A DNA stretch of 64,000 bases from an uncultured Agathobacter sp. (GTDB taxonomy: Bacteria > Bacillota > Clostridia > Lachnospirales > Lachnospiraceae), in contig CAJUND010000003.1 in the NCBI GenBank assembly GCA_910587655.1, forward strand, positions 142,926-206,925, written 5' to 3'. The translations under genes were made by a program, and so were the position numbers. Positions 42,034 to 50,582 of the stretch are shown here, in pieces. The first letter of the stretch is position 1. Each line of letters starts with the position of its first letter. The notes under the pieces are model-generated. The model ran no database searches, had not been told where the DNA came from, and saw only the letters and a list, made by a program, of their open reading frames with translations.

Positions 42034-42866
42034 TTACTCTTTCACAGCACCTGCCGCAACACCTGCAAGAATATATTTCTGGAAGAAAATGTAAATCAGT
42101 ACAGTCGGTATCATAATGATGATAATACCTGCGGCTAATGTCTGCCAGGAACCCTGCTGTGCATTGGCGTAATCCATTAAAAACGTGGTCAGTGTACGCA
42201 GCTTGTTCTTCGGCATATACAAATATGGTATGTACATGTCGTTGATAATATTTATCGCCTTGATGATACAGACCGTCGCTGTCGCCGGAGCAAGAAGCGG
42301 AAAAATAATCCGGTAAAACAGGGTAAAATAGGAGCATCCGTCCAGAAGCGCCGCCTCGTCAAGCGCCACGGAAAGCCCGGAAATAAACTGTCTGTAGATG
42401 TAAAGCTGCATCAGGTCAGACGCAACATAGATGACAATCGGCGCGCCGAGCGTATTGTACAGGTGCAGGCTGTTGATAATACGGAATCGCGCGATTTCCG
42501 TTACGAATGTCGGAATCAGCATTCCAAGGAAAAACAGGGCAACCACTACCTTTTTCCCGCGAAATTCAAAACGCTCGATGATAAATGCGGTAATTGTGCC
42601 GAACAGGATGTTAAAAACCAGGGATACCACCAGGATAATTCCTGTGTTTTTAAATCCGAGCAGCAGGTATTTGTCGGTCAGAACCTTTTTAAAGTTATCC
42701 ATTGTAAAATCCTTAACCCCGGCGGCAGAAGCGGTGAGGACAGTGTCATTGCCGCCTTGGTTTTTACTGCTGCAAACAAGGTCAGGACAATCGGCGCAAG
42801 GACAATCACTATCATGCAGAGGCAGATGATCTGTTTAAGAATTTGCTGTATGCTTTTCTTTGCCAT
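42034..42866 (-). pseudogene. Sugar ABC transporter permease (MalG-like), one frameshift
   Basis: Codons from MAKKSIQQIL (42866, behind AGGAGG) run to a premature frame change near 42717-42720; a second frame carries on as KDFTMDNFKKVLTDKYLL and contains all later helices and the EAALLDGCSYFTLFYRIIFP loop that contacts the ATPase. Adding one G to the minus-strand GGGG would join PPG directly to VKDFTMDNF. So this is a normal ~277-aa permease broken by a 1-base deletion, either real or a base-calling error. Its partner permease overlaps it by 32 bp. No dedicated ATPase gene is present; such transporters often share MsmK-type ATPases. Confidence 0.8.
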
Positions 42867-43770
42867 GTTTCTTCCCTCCTGTCTTTTTATCCTTTAACAC
42901 CAGTCCGTGAATAATGGTATTCTGCACGACATAAATGATTACAATCATAAACATAATCGCCACTGCCATCGTTGACGCAAGACCGAAATTTGAAAATGTG
43001 AATGCGGTTTTTATCGTGTATAAGGTAAACGTGGACGATGCATAGCCCGGTCCGCCCGCCGTCATGACAAACGGTATGTCAAATACCTGCAGCGCACCCC
43101 TGATATTGTCAAACAGTACGAAATCAACCATCAGCATGATGGACGGTATCTGTATGTATTTAAAAATCTGCCATGTGTTTGCCCCGTCAATCTGCGCCGC
43201 TTCCATGGTATCCTGCGGGACGGACTGCAGCACCGCCATAAAGAGTATGATATGGTAGCCGCTGAATCTCCAGAGCGATACGAATGCCAGCACATAATTT
43301 ACGATTTTCGGGTCTGAGAGCCAGTTTCTAATCCAGTCCTCCAGGTGTGCCGCCGTCAGAATTGCATTTAATGCGCCGTTGACCGGTGAGAAAAAATAGG
43401 AAAATGCATACGCAATCGCAACACCGTTGATGATATACGGCATGAATACCATGGTCTTGTAAAACTTTGCGGCACGCAGCTTACTGGTAAGAAGCACGGC
43501 GAACGCAAGCTCCACAAAAATCATGAACAGGTGCACCACAAAATACACCGCATTGTTTCTCAGTGACAGCCATAAATCCTTATTCTTAAACATGGCAATG
43601 TAATTGTCAAATTTTATAAAGTTACTGCTCTTTGAAAATCCGTCCCAGTCGGTAAAACTCATGCGGAACAGATCGATTGCCGGAAATACGACAAACCCGA
43701 TTAAAAGCAGAATCGGAACCACGAGCGAAACCACGATAAACTGCTTCCGCTTTCTGTTCAGTGTATTCAT
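42835..43770 (-). CDS. Sugar ABC transporter permease (MalF-like)
   Basis: The 311-aa membrane protein has six helices. The typical start is FIVVSLVVPILLLIGFVVFP, followed by FRMSFTDWDGF, and the ATPase-contact EAA loop is EAAQIDGANTWQIFKYIQIP. GAGGGGGAG precedes the ATG. It belongs to the CUT1 group that imports di- and oligosaccharides, in line with the downstream beta-galactosidase. This is the only one of the three transporter genes here that is intact. Confidence 0.9.
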   Translation of the reverse strand: MNTLNRKRKQFIVVSLVVPILLLIGFVVFPAIDLFRMSFTDWDGFSKSSNFIKFDNYIAMFKNKDLWLSLRNNAVYFVVHLFMIFVELAFAVLLTSKLRAAKFYKTMVFMPYIINGVAIAYAFSYFFSPVNGALNAILTAAHLEDWIRNWLSDPKIVNYVLAFVSLWRFSGYHIILFMAVLQSVPQDTMEAAQIDGANTWQIFKYIQIPSIMLMVDFVLFDNIRGALQVFDIPFVMTAGGPGYASSTFTLYTIKTAFTFSNFGLASTMAVAIMFMIVIIYVVQNTIIHGLVLKDKKTGGKKHGKEKHTANS

Positions 43771-43845
43771 AAATTATCTCCCCCTCTGTTTGATGTGAGA
43801 GCCGCACATGCGGCTCCCACGGTATCCCTTACAGGCAGTAACTTC

Positions 43846-45191
43846 TTAATTAATTCCAAGCTTTCCGCGTGCATCCTTCCATTTTTTGTTCAGCTCTGCC
43901 AGTGTGGCATTTAAGTCAAAACCGTCTGTCATCATCTCTGCACCAAGCTTCTTGTAATCAAATGTTGTCTCATTCTGGATTGCGGTAAAGTCATCCCCGC
44001 CGCCGTCATACATCACGAGTACCTTATCCGGGCAGAGGCTGTCTGCTTCTGCAAGAACCGGGTCCTTTTCCTTGGTAAAGGTCTTCATTGCGGATGCGGA
44101 AGAAACATAGTTTAAGTAATCCGGATACCATGCATCAGAGTAGAACCACTCCACAAATGCCTTTGCCGCCTCCGGGTTTTCGGAATGCGTGGTTACGCCC
44201 ATGAACGAATCCCCCTGCACCACAACGTTATACGGGTCTGATGCGGAATTTCTGGTCGGCAGGTAAAATGTTCCCAGCTCGGATGTATCATCCGTGTTAT
44301 TCTGGATATTCTGCAGTCCCCAGTCACCCAGCGCAATAATCGCTGCCTTCTTTGATGCAAACAGTGCAGTTGCCTGGTCGTTTCCAAGTCCCAGCGGGTC
44401 TTTCCAAGCACGCCTGATGAAAACAGCTCGTTGACCTTGGTATATGCCTTGTAAATATCTGTCCCCTCTGCAAACGGCTCATCAGTTTCCGCCATGGTGT
44501 TCCAGTTCTGTCCGTTGCCGGATTCCAGCGCCGGCATAAACTCCATGTACGGATAATCCGGCCATTCATCCTTCAGACCGCAGGCAATTGCCATAAAGTC
44601 CGCATTATCCTTGCTGAAATAATCCTGCAGCGACTTTGCCGTATCCTCAAATTCCGTCCATGTGGTCGGAACCTCCACGCCCGCTTCCTTAAACATATCC
44701 TTCCAGTAATAAACATACTCATAACCGGAAGTCATCGGGATTCCAAGCACCTTGCCGTCCACGGCATAACCTTCGGCAAGCTCATTGTTTTTGCATGCCT
44801 CTGTGTCTGACAAATCTATCAGGTAATCCTTAAACCGCGAAAGGGTAAATGTCTTATTAAACATTACGTCCGGAAGCTGGTTTGCGGAAGCCCTCATCTT
44901 CATGGCGTTCCAGTATTCAGAATCGTCCTTGATTTTTTCCACCTCAATTTCAACATCCGGATACTTCTCCTGGAATTTTCCTACCATATCGTTTGATTCG
45001 ATAAAATCATTCAGGTTATTGTCCCAGATGGCAAAGGTAAGTGTTCCGCTTAAGTCGCCGCCAGAGGTTTCCTGTCCACCCTGTGTTCCTCCTTCTGTTT
45101 TTTTGTCCGCCGCATCGTCCCCTGTGCATCCTGTCAGTAATGAAGCGGTAAGTACACCTGCCATTACTGCTGCAATCATCTTTCTTTTCAT
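43846..45191 (-). pseudogene. Sugar ABC transporter substrate-binding lipoprotein, one frameshift
   Basis: The first part (from 45191) is a CUT1-type binding protein: lipobox LLTGC, TLTFAIWDNNLNDFI, VPTTWTEFEDTAKSL. The frame is lost near 44400 after SSGVLGK. Another frame then reads PLGLGNDQATALFASKKAA and continues through VVVQGDSFMGVTTHSENPE to the stop at 43846. One extra G in the minus-strand AAAGACC restores a single ~448-aa protein. This is the second one-base lesion in the transporter, 1.7 kb from the first. Confidence 0.82.
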
Positions 45192-45265
45192 ACTGTTTTC
45201 CTCCTGTTCTTCTTTCCTTCCCGGCTTTTAGCATCTGCAAAAGCCGTTTGTTTTTTACATGCTCA

Positions 45266-45271
45266 AGTATA
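45266..45271 (-). promoter_or_regulatory. Likely -10 box of the lac transporter operon
   Basis: TATACT on the minus strand lies 75 bp before the binding-protein start, with no good -35 box at the right distance. That is usual for an activator-dependent promoter, and three direct repeats lie just upstream of it. Confidence 0.45.
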
Positions 45272-45310
45272 GTGGCTCCCTCTTTTTCACACCATCTCAT
45301 TTCTTCATTT

Positions 45311-45384
45311 TTTCTGACATATGGTAAGAACCCTTCCGTTTCTGTTTCTGGCATATCGTAAGAATTTCTGACATAACGTAAGAA
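45311..45384. repeat. Three 20-bp direct repeats, probable AraC-type operator
   Basis: The units follow TTTCTGRCATANSGTAAGAA at 45311-45330, 45345-45364 and 45365-45384; the last two abut and the first is 14 bp away. They lie 40-118 bp upstream of the TATACT box, between the AraC-type regulator gene and the transporter operon it probably controls. Confidence 0.75.
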
Positions 45385-45385
45385 A

Positions 45386-45408
45386 ACGCAGGCATTTTCT
45401 GCCTGCGT
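45386..45408 (-). terminator. Terminator of the AraC-type regulator gene
   Basis: The stem ACGCAGGCA/TGCCTGCGT (9 bp, 5-base loop) is followed on the minus strand by TTTCTTA. It is 15 bp past the regulator stop and directly adjoins the third 20-bp repeat. Confidence 0.65.
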
Positions 45409-45422
45409 ATAAATCATATTCT

Positions 45423-47669
45423 TTATTTCTGCTGCTTTCTGTACTGTGCCGGTGAAATGCCGCACACCGTTTTAAACATCCGGTTAAAATGTTCCGGGTT
45501 CCGGTACCCTGCCATCTCAGCAATTTCGTAAACCTTAAATGTCGTTGTACGAAGCAGTTCCCTTGCTTTCTGGACCCGCAGCTGCGTCAGATAAGAGGAA
45601 AAGGTTTCCCCGGTTTCCTTTGTAAAGCGGTTGGAAAAATATTTTTCATTCAGCCCCACGTCATCTGCCACGCTGGCAAGTGTCAGGTCTGCATCCTCGT
45701 AATGGTCCGCCAGATAGCGTTTTGCCTTTACCATAACGTCTTCCACAGTATCCAGTTTGCTGGTGGAATACTCCAGCATCCATGCCAGCCAGTTTAACAG
45801 CCACATCCGTATGCTGCGTACATCCTCCAGACGTTCTATCTTTTCCACGTAATTAACCTTCTGGTTAAAAATATCCGACAGCCGGATGCTGTCTGCATCA
45901 AACCGTCTGGCAACCGCAAGAATGACTGCACAGAGAATTTCCACCGCTTCCTCCCGGCTGTTTTGGTTCAGTTCCTCAAAAAGCCTTTCTTTTTCCTGCA
46001 CATAATTCTTTTCGTCACCGGTATAAATGTATTCTGCAAACTTACTGTAACCTTCGGACTGCTGCAGCAGCTTCCTCCACCGTTTGGGACTCCTGCTTAA
46101 ATCAACCAGCGCGCCCCCTCCGTACAGGAACCGGAGTTTCGTACTCTCCCTGACCTCCTGCAGCGCGCTGTCAAACATCTGCGCACCATGGCACTTCCTT
46201 CCAATAAAAACATCCATCTCAACTCCGTGCTCCCGCCTTGCATATGCCTGCAGTTCCCCGAACAGGCTCTGGATACGCGGAAGATAATTCTCCTCCGTGA
46301 TACGGTAGAAGACATATCCGTTTACCGGATTTTCGATTACACAGATGCAGCGTGACGTAAAACGGGGATTCATTTCAAATCCCTCCATCAGTTTTGCCAC
46401 GCGGTCCATATCCATCCGCCCGTCTGAAACGACTGAAAATATCATTCCAATGACTGCATAACTGTCCTGGAAAAATTCCGCGCAGCTCCTGTCCACTTCC
46501 TGCGGCTTCATTTCCTTCTGAACCATTGCGGCAAAATAGTCGCGCGGGGATTTCCCTGCACGGCGCACCCGTTCCTCATAAGTTTCAATCAGTGCCTTCA
46601 GGCTTCTGCACATGGCGTTAAACTGGTGGATGACCGCACGGATTTCTCCCTGCCCCGCCGGGGTAATATGGATATCCAGCTGTCCGTCCTCTACCTGCTT
46701 TAAGCCTGCGCTGATGTCCTCAATCGGCCTTATCATCATTTTCAGGAAATACTCGGCAAAATATCCGGCAAGGACAAAAACCAGGAGTGCAGTCAGCAGG
46801 ATACAGATTCCAACACTGTTAAACTCCCTGGTAAGTTCCCTGGTGCGAATATAGCTTTCCACATACCACTCCATCCCGTTAAAACGGATGGGAGTCCGCA
46901 CACAGGTATAGCCCTTTTTATTTTTTCCGGGTGCCTTTTCCGTGGAAAAAATGACGTTTCCGCCGGAATCAGCCACCTGCATCACACCCAGCCGGTTTTC
47001 GCCATTTTTATAGCCGCTGTTAAATCCGCGGATGGTGTTTCCGACATCTGTCACCTGGTAAAAAGCCACCATCTCAACGAGTCCGGAGCGGTCCAGCAGA
47101 CGGTTCGGCGAAATTCCGAAATTCAGGATAAACGCATCCTTTTTCCCGCCGGTATATAAATCGTTGATATCACGGGTCTGGTACGCCCCGACCCTGACGG
47201 AATTCGGCGCATCGAGCGCCTGCTTATACCATTCGCAGCTTTCCGTTTCCTTTCTGGTACGCTTTATATCATTTTTAATATAGGTAGTCTTTCCATCTTT
47301 CATGTAAAATGCAACGGAAACGATATCCTTGACCGGCTCCAGCATCAGGTTTCCTGCATTCTGCAGTTTCCTCTGGTACTCATAACGCGTAATGCTGTCC
47401 GCGGTATCCGTTCCTGCCGCATAATTTAATATTTCATTGTCATTTGTATTAATCAGCTGGGATAACCGGATTGACATAAAATCCACATCAGACAGAAACT
47501 CTGTCACCACCGTCTCCTGCGCCCGCTCAATATTTTCAACCGCCTGATTTTTGTACTTCCTGCTTAAAACTGCAAGCGATACCACCAGAACCAGAATCAG
47601 CGGCAGCACAATCAGAAATGAAAATATCAGATAATACGTTTTCTTTAACGTCAGCTTTTTCCTTTGCAT
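45423..47669 (-). CDS. Membrane AraC-family regulator with sensor and HAMP-like region
   Basis: The 748-aa one-component regulator has a helix at ~13-33, an extracellular Cache-like sensor (~40-285) and a second helix (~285-310). A HAMP-like segment reads MIRPIEDISAGLKQVEDGQLDI, a linker domain follows, and two AraC helix-turn-helix motifs end the protein (TLASVADDVGLNEKYFSNRF; VYEIAEMAGYRNPEHFNRMF). Such proteins sense a ligand outside and bind DNA inside. It is likely the activator of the galactoside transporter-lacLM operon next to it. A consensus promoter lies at 47694-47722. Confidence 0.88.
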   Translation of the reverse strand: MQRKKLTLKKTYYLIFSFLIVLPLILVLVVSLAVLSRKYKNQAVENIERAQETVVTEFLSDVDFMSIRLSQLINTNDNEILNYAAGTDTADSITRYEYQRKLQNAGNLMLEPVKDIVSVAFYMKDGKTTYIKNDIKRTRKETESCEWYKQALDAPNSVRVGAYQTRDINDLYTGGKKDAFILNFGISPNRLLDRSGLVEMVAFYQVTDVGNTIRGFNSGYKNGENRLGVMQVADSGGNVIFSTEKAPGKNKKGYTCVRTPIRFNGMEWYVESYIRTRELTREFNSVGICILLTALLVFVLAGYFAEYFLKMMIRPIEDISAGLKQVEDGQLDIHITPAGQGEIRAVIHQFNAMCRSLKALIETYEERVRRAGKSPRDYFAAMVQKEMKPQEVDRSCAEFFQDSYAVIGMIFSVVSDGRMDMDRVAKLMEGFEMNPRFTSRCICVIENPVNGYVFYRITEENYLPRIQSLFGELQAYARREHGVEMDVFIGRKCHGAQMFDSALQEVRESTKLRFLYGGGALVDLSRSPKRWRKLLQQSEGYSKFAEYIYTGDEKNYVQEKERLFEELNQNSREEAVEILCAVILAVARRFDADSIRLSDIFNQKVNYVEKIERLEDVRSIRMWLLNWLAWMLEYSTSKLDTVEDVMVKAKRYLADHYEDADLTLASVADDVGLNEKYFSNRFTKETGETFSSYLTQLRVQKARELLRTTTFKVYEIAEMAGYRNPEHFNRMFKTVCGISPAQYRKQQK

Positions 47670-47693
47670 TCCCTGCCCCTTTGTTTTTGTCTT

Positions 47694-47722
47694 ATTATAT
47701 AATCAGGGATAAAGGAAGTCAA
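47694..47722 (-). promoter_or_regulatory. Promoter of the AraC-type regulator gene
   Basis: TTGACT (47717-47722) and TATAAT (47694-47699) are 17 bp apart on the minus strand, close to consensus. Confidence 0.75.
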
Positions 47723-47743
47723 TAATTACAATTATAAATATCA

Positions 47744-48718
47744 TTAGTTCTGGCAGCAGATTTTCCCGCTTATGACCAGCGGATAACGGACAATACGCAC
47801 GCCGTCCAGATTCTCATGATGCATATAAACAGCCGTAATCTGCGAATTATCATAGGTTGTGTAATAATAAATCCCCTTATCCGCATTGCAGCAGGAAGTA
47901 TAGATGGTTATCTCGTACTTTCCTTCCCCCAGGCAGCAGCAGCCGCGCTGCTGGTTCACGGAACCAAGAATATGGAAAAACTGGCTGATGCTTTCATTTT
48001 CGGTTTCTCCCGAAACGGAGTTCATCTTTACAAAAGCCGCCCTGACAAAACGGGACTGCGAGGAAAGGTCTCCCGGAAGTCCGATGGCTCCCATACCCCG
48101 GCTGTAGCACTGTAAATCCAGCTTATCAGAAAAATGATTTTCGGGGGTTCCTGTTGAAAGATTCATATAATTATTTAACTGGAACATCTGCTCCGGAAAC
48201 TGCGGATTATTTGTCAGAATCCCCACCGGATTGTCATAAACCTTAATTCCCCCTTCCACTGCCTCGACGGTAACCGCCTCATATTTGTCAGCAATCATCC
48301 AGTGAAGTTTTGCCGGCGGCAGCTCATCCGTAAAGGAAGTATTTACAAGGTTCAGCCGCGATAACAGAATCCTTGCCTCCTTTACCGTGGCACACTGCCC
48401 TAAAATCCAGGGAATAAACTCAAAGGACGCCACATTGTCCTTTCCCTTTTTCACGCTGGAATACACTGCATTTCCCACAAAATTCAGTCCGGCCATACCC
48501 AGTCCTTTTTCATTGACTGCATCATAATAAAGCGGATAATTTCCCACTACATATGCAACCCCGATCATTGCATAATGCCTTGCCATACGCCCCATATACC
48601 GGAACTGGAACACATATCCCCTTGGCGTCACTGCCACCTCATCCTCATAGGAATGCTCATAATCCAGCGTCCGCCCGAAATAAAAGTCTTTTGTACAATA
48701 AGTCACTGCTGTACACAT
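47744..48718 (-). CDS. bsh: Bile salt hydrolase / choloylglycine hydrolase
   Basis: This N-terminal-nucleophile hydrolase removes glycine or taurine from conjugated bile acids. After loss of Met, Cys2 (MCTAVTY) is the nucleophile. Other active-site residues match the family: Arg16 and Asp19 (GRTLDYE), Asn79 (GMAGLNF), Asn171 (GILTNNPQF) and Arg223 (GDLSSQSRFVRAAF). The 324 aa are standard. The C-terminal part has an unusual cysteine-rich stretch (QQRGCCCLGEG, YTSCCNADKG). CCTCCT at 48725-48730 is its ribosome site. Penicillin V acylases are relatives, but the SSQSRFVR signature favours bile salt hydrolase. It is monocistronic. Confidence 0.88.
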   Translation of the reverse strand: MCTAVTYCTKDFYFGRTLDYEHSYEDEVAVTPRGYVFQFRYMGRMARHYAMIGVAYVVGNYPLYYDAVNEKGLGMAGLNFVGNAVYSSVKKGKDNVASFEFIPWILGQCATVKEARILLSRLNLVNTSFTDELPPAKLHWMIADKYEAVTVEAVEGGIKVYDNPVGILTNNPQFPEQMFQLNNYMNLSTGTPENHFSDKLDLQCYSRGMGAIGLPGDLSSQSRFVRAAFVKMNSVSGETENESISQFFHILGSVNQQRGCCCLGEGKYEITIYTSCCNADKGIYYYTTYDNSQITAVYMHHENLDGVRIVRYPLVISGKICCQN

Positions 48719-48756
48719 ATCATACCTCCTGAATCCTGTGCCTTTTCAGGCATTAC

Positions 48757-48786
48757 ATTATATGATATGCATTTTTTCTGTTATCA
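48757..48786 (-). promoter_or_regulatory. Possible promoter of bsh
   Basis: TATAAT (48757-48762) is preceded after 18 bp by TGATAA (48781-48786) on the minus strand. A small GCCT-GAAA-AGGC hairpin lies between it and the ribosome site. The -35 box is poor. Confidence 0.35.
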
Positions 48787-48808
48787 TCTGTTTTTCGGGC
48801 AATTTATT

Positions 48809-49648
48809 TTATAACCCCATATATTCCTCCAGGGTAATTCCGTTCTCCATAATTTCTTCCGCCGCAGGCCCTACATAACGGAAATGCCATGGCTCAAAGG
48901 AAATCCCGGTAATGTCCCCTTTTCCCTCCGGATAGCGGAGAATGAAGCCATAACGTGCGCAGTTTTCCACGAGCCAGCGGTTGCCGGGCTCATAAGATTG
49001 TGATATATCCATATCCGTGTTACCGGAACAGAGAATATCCAGGGACAGTCCTGTTTCATGTTCACTGCATCCGGCAGGCAGCGTTTCTTCCATGGTCTTT
49101 TCCAGCGCCGATTCGTAACTCATTCCCCGGGACATAAATTCCCGGACGTCCTCATCAATCAGCTCCTGCTGGCGCTGTCTGCTGCGGTATCCGCTGGCAA
49201 TCCAGTAATCATATCCTGCAGCTTTCGCATCATGCAGCATTGCCACCAGGTCATCATACATCACGTCCGAAGCCTGAAGCCTTCCATTGCAGATATAACG
49301 CAGTTTGGGATCATAATCCGCAGGAAGTGCGTGGTCTTTATTAGCCACGATAAGAAGTCCGGCGTTTTTTCTCTTTTTTCCTTTGTACTTTTTCGTATCC
49401 CCTGTTTTGCCTTCTCCCACAGCCTGTCCGTTCTTCTGCCCCTGCCAGGCCGCTTCATTCCTATAAATCTCCTGTCCGTATGCATCGCCCGTACCGGTAT
49501 GAAGCATCCACTGTGCAGCCGCAAAAATTCCGATACAGAACGTACATACAGCTGTAATCACAAATCTCGCCCGTCTTCTTCTCCTTCTCCGGCCGTTCAT
49601 CCGTTTCTTTGCACCGCGTACCTGCTTTTTCAGCCTCTGCGTACCCAT
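48809..49648 (-). CDS. VanY-like D-alanyl-D-alanine carboxypeptidase
   Basis: This membrane-anchored zinc peptidase of family M15B trims the last D-Ala of peptidoglycan stem peptides. The start MGTQRLKKQVRG (49648) follows GGAGGTG. The N-terminus is very basic (GRRRRRRRARF), then a helix at ~32-52. The catalytic domain has WIASGYRSRQRQQEL, the zinc motif SEHETGLSLDI (His and Asp), and the third ligand His in EPWHFRYVG. Length is 279 aa. The two-component system at 50575-52685 is just upstream and may control it, as VanRS does for VanY. Confidence 0.88.
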   Translation of the reverse strand: MGTQRLKKQVRGAKKRMNGRRRRRRRARFVITAVCTFCIGIFAAAQWMLHTGTGDAYGQEIYRNEAAWQGQKNGQAVGEGKTGDTKKYKGKKRKNAGLLIVANKDHALPADYDPKLRYICNGRLQASDVMYDDLVAMLHDAKAAGYDYWIASGYRSRQRQQELIDEDVREFMSRGMSYESALEKTMEETLPAGCSEHETGLSLDILCSGNTDMDISQSYEPGNRWLVENCARYGFILRYPEGKGDITGISFEPWHFRYVGPAAEEIMENGITLEEYMGL

Positions 49649-49745
49649 ATGATGCACCTCCTCTGTGATATCTGTAAACATTATTACAAAGGGCTGCATC
49701 ACACTTTCTGCAAAATTGTATCTTTTTTGTAACGTGTACCACTTG

Positions 49746-50582
49746 TTACATAATATTCAGCCGCATCCCCCCGTGCAGCGTCCAGCCGGCATCTGAAAAA
49801 AACACCGCTTCACAATACATACCGGCAGTATTTCCGTCCGGCATTTCCAGCACAAAATTTAACGGAACCACATAGTCGCTGTAGCCCCATTCCCCTGTCT
49901 TTGTCTTTGCCATACTGCTGTCGGAATAGTCTGCATAATATGCTGTATCCTTTAACTCCCAGTAACTGATCCATGCTTCAGGAATTTTTTTATTCATTCC
50001 ATCTGTCAGAAACTTATGCCAGAGTCCGTTTGTCCTGAGCGTCCCTTTTTCCTTCGTGGAAAGTGTAAACGAATATATCCTGTGGTACTCGCTGTCCATC
50101 TGCAGGTTCAGCGTTCCCCCCTCCACATCGCAGCCTGCATTCCAGACGTAGATATTCCGCCGGCTTTCCCCGGTATTATCCTCCATAACCAGGCAGTATT
50201 CCAGATAGTTTCTCCAGATGACGGATTCTGCCTTAAGCGGCTCCGGCAGCAGTCCTGCCTGGTACATATCCGCCAGCTCCCCGTTTATCAGTTCCTGCAG
50301 CTTCTTATCTGTCATGATGTCAGCATGTTCCCCAAGCTCCAGGACATAAGTCCGCCCCTCTCCCGTCTGGCAGGCGGCTACTGCCCCGATCTTTTCGGAA
50401 AAGGAATCAAAATATGAAATCTGGTACGGCTGATACTCCATATCGGCATACTCCACTGCCCCAATCGTCTGGGCGTCATACCATGCGGCAGTTTTTTCCG
50501 GTACGACCACAGCGGTTACTGCGCATCCTGCAATCAGGAGAAATGCAAGTAACGCCCGGAAGTAACGCTTTCTTTTATTCAT
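49746..50582 (-). CDS. Secreted or membrane-anchored protein of a two-component operon, unknown
   Basis: A 278-aa protein with an N-terminal signal-anchor (basic MNKRKRYFR then AL-rich helix to ~26) and a beta-rich extracellular domain. The family is not recognised. It overlaps the histidine-kinase gene by 8 bp, so it belongs with that system, perhaps as a sensor accessory like the YycH/YycI type; there is no sequence proof of this. Confidence 0.6.
   Translation of the reverse strand: MNKRKRYFRALLAFLLIAGCAVTAVVVPEKTAAWYDAQTIGAVEYADMEYQPYQISYFDSFSEKIGAVAACQTGEGRTYVLELGEHADIMTDKKLQELINGELADMYQAGLLPEPLKAESVIWRNYLEYCLVMEDNTGESRRNIYVWNAGCDVEGGTLNLQMDSEYHRIYSFTLSTKEKGTLRTNGLWHKFLTDGMNKKIPEAWISYWELKDTAYYADYSDSSMAKTKTGEWGYSDYVVPLNFVLEMPDGNTAGMYCEAVFFSDAGWTLHGGMRLNIM

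Noticed and set aside
42700..42730. Programmed frameshift in the permease gene
   Set aside because: No slippery heptamer with a downstream stem is evident, and such genes are not known to use frameshifting; a plain one-base deletion explains it.
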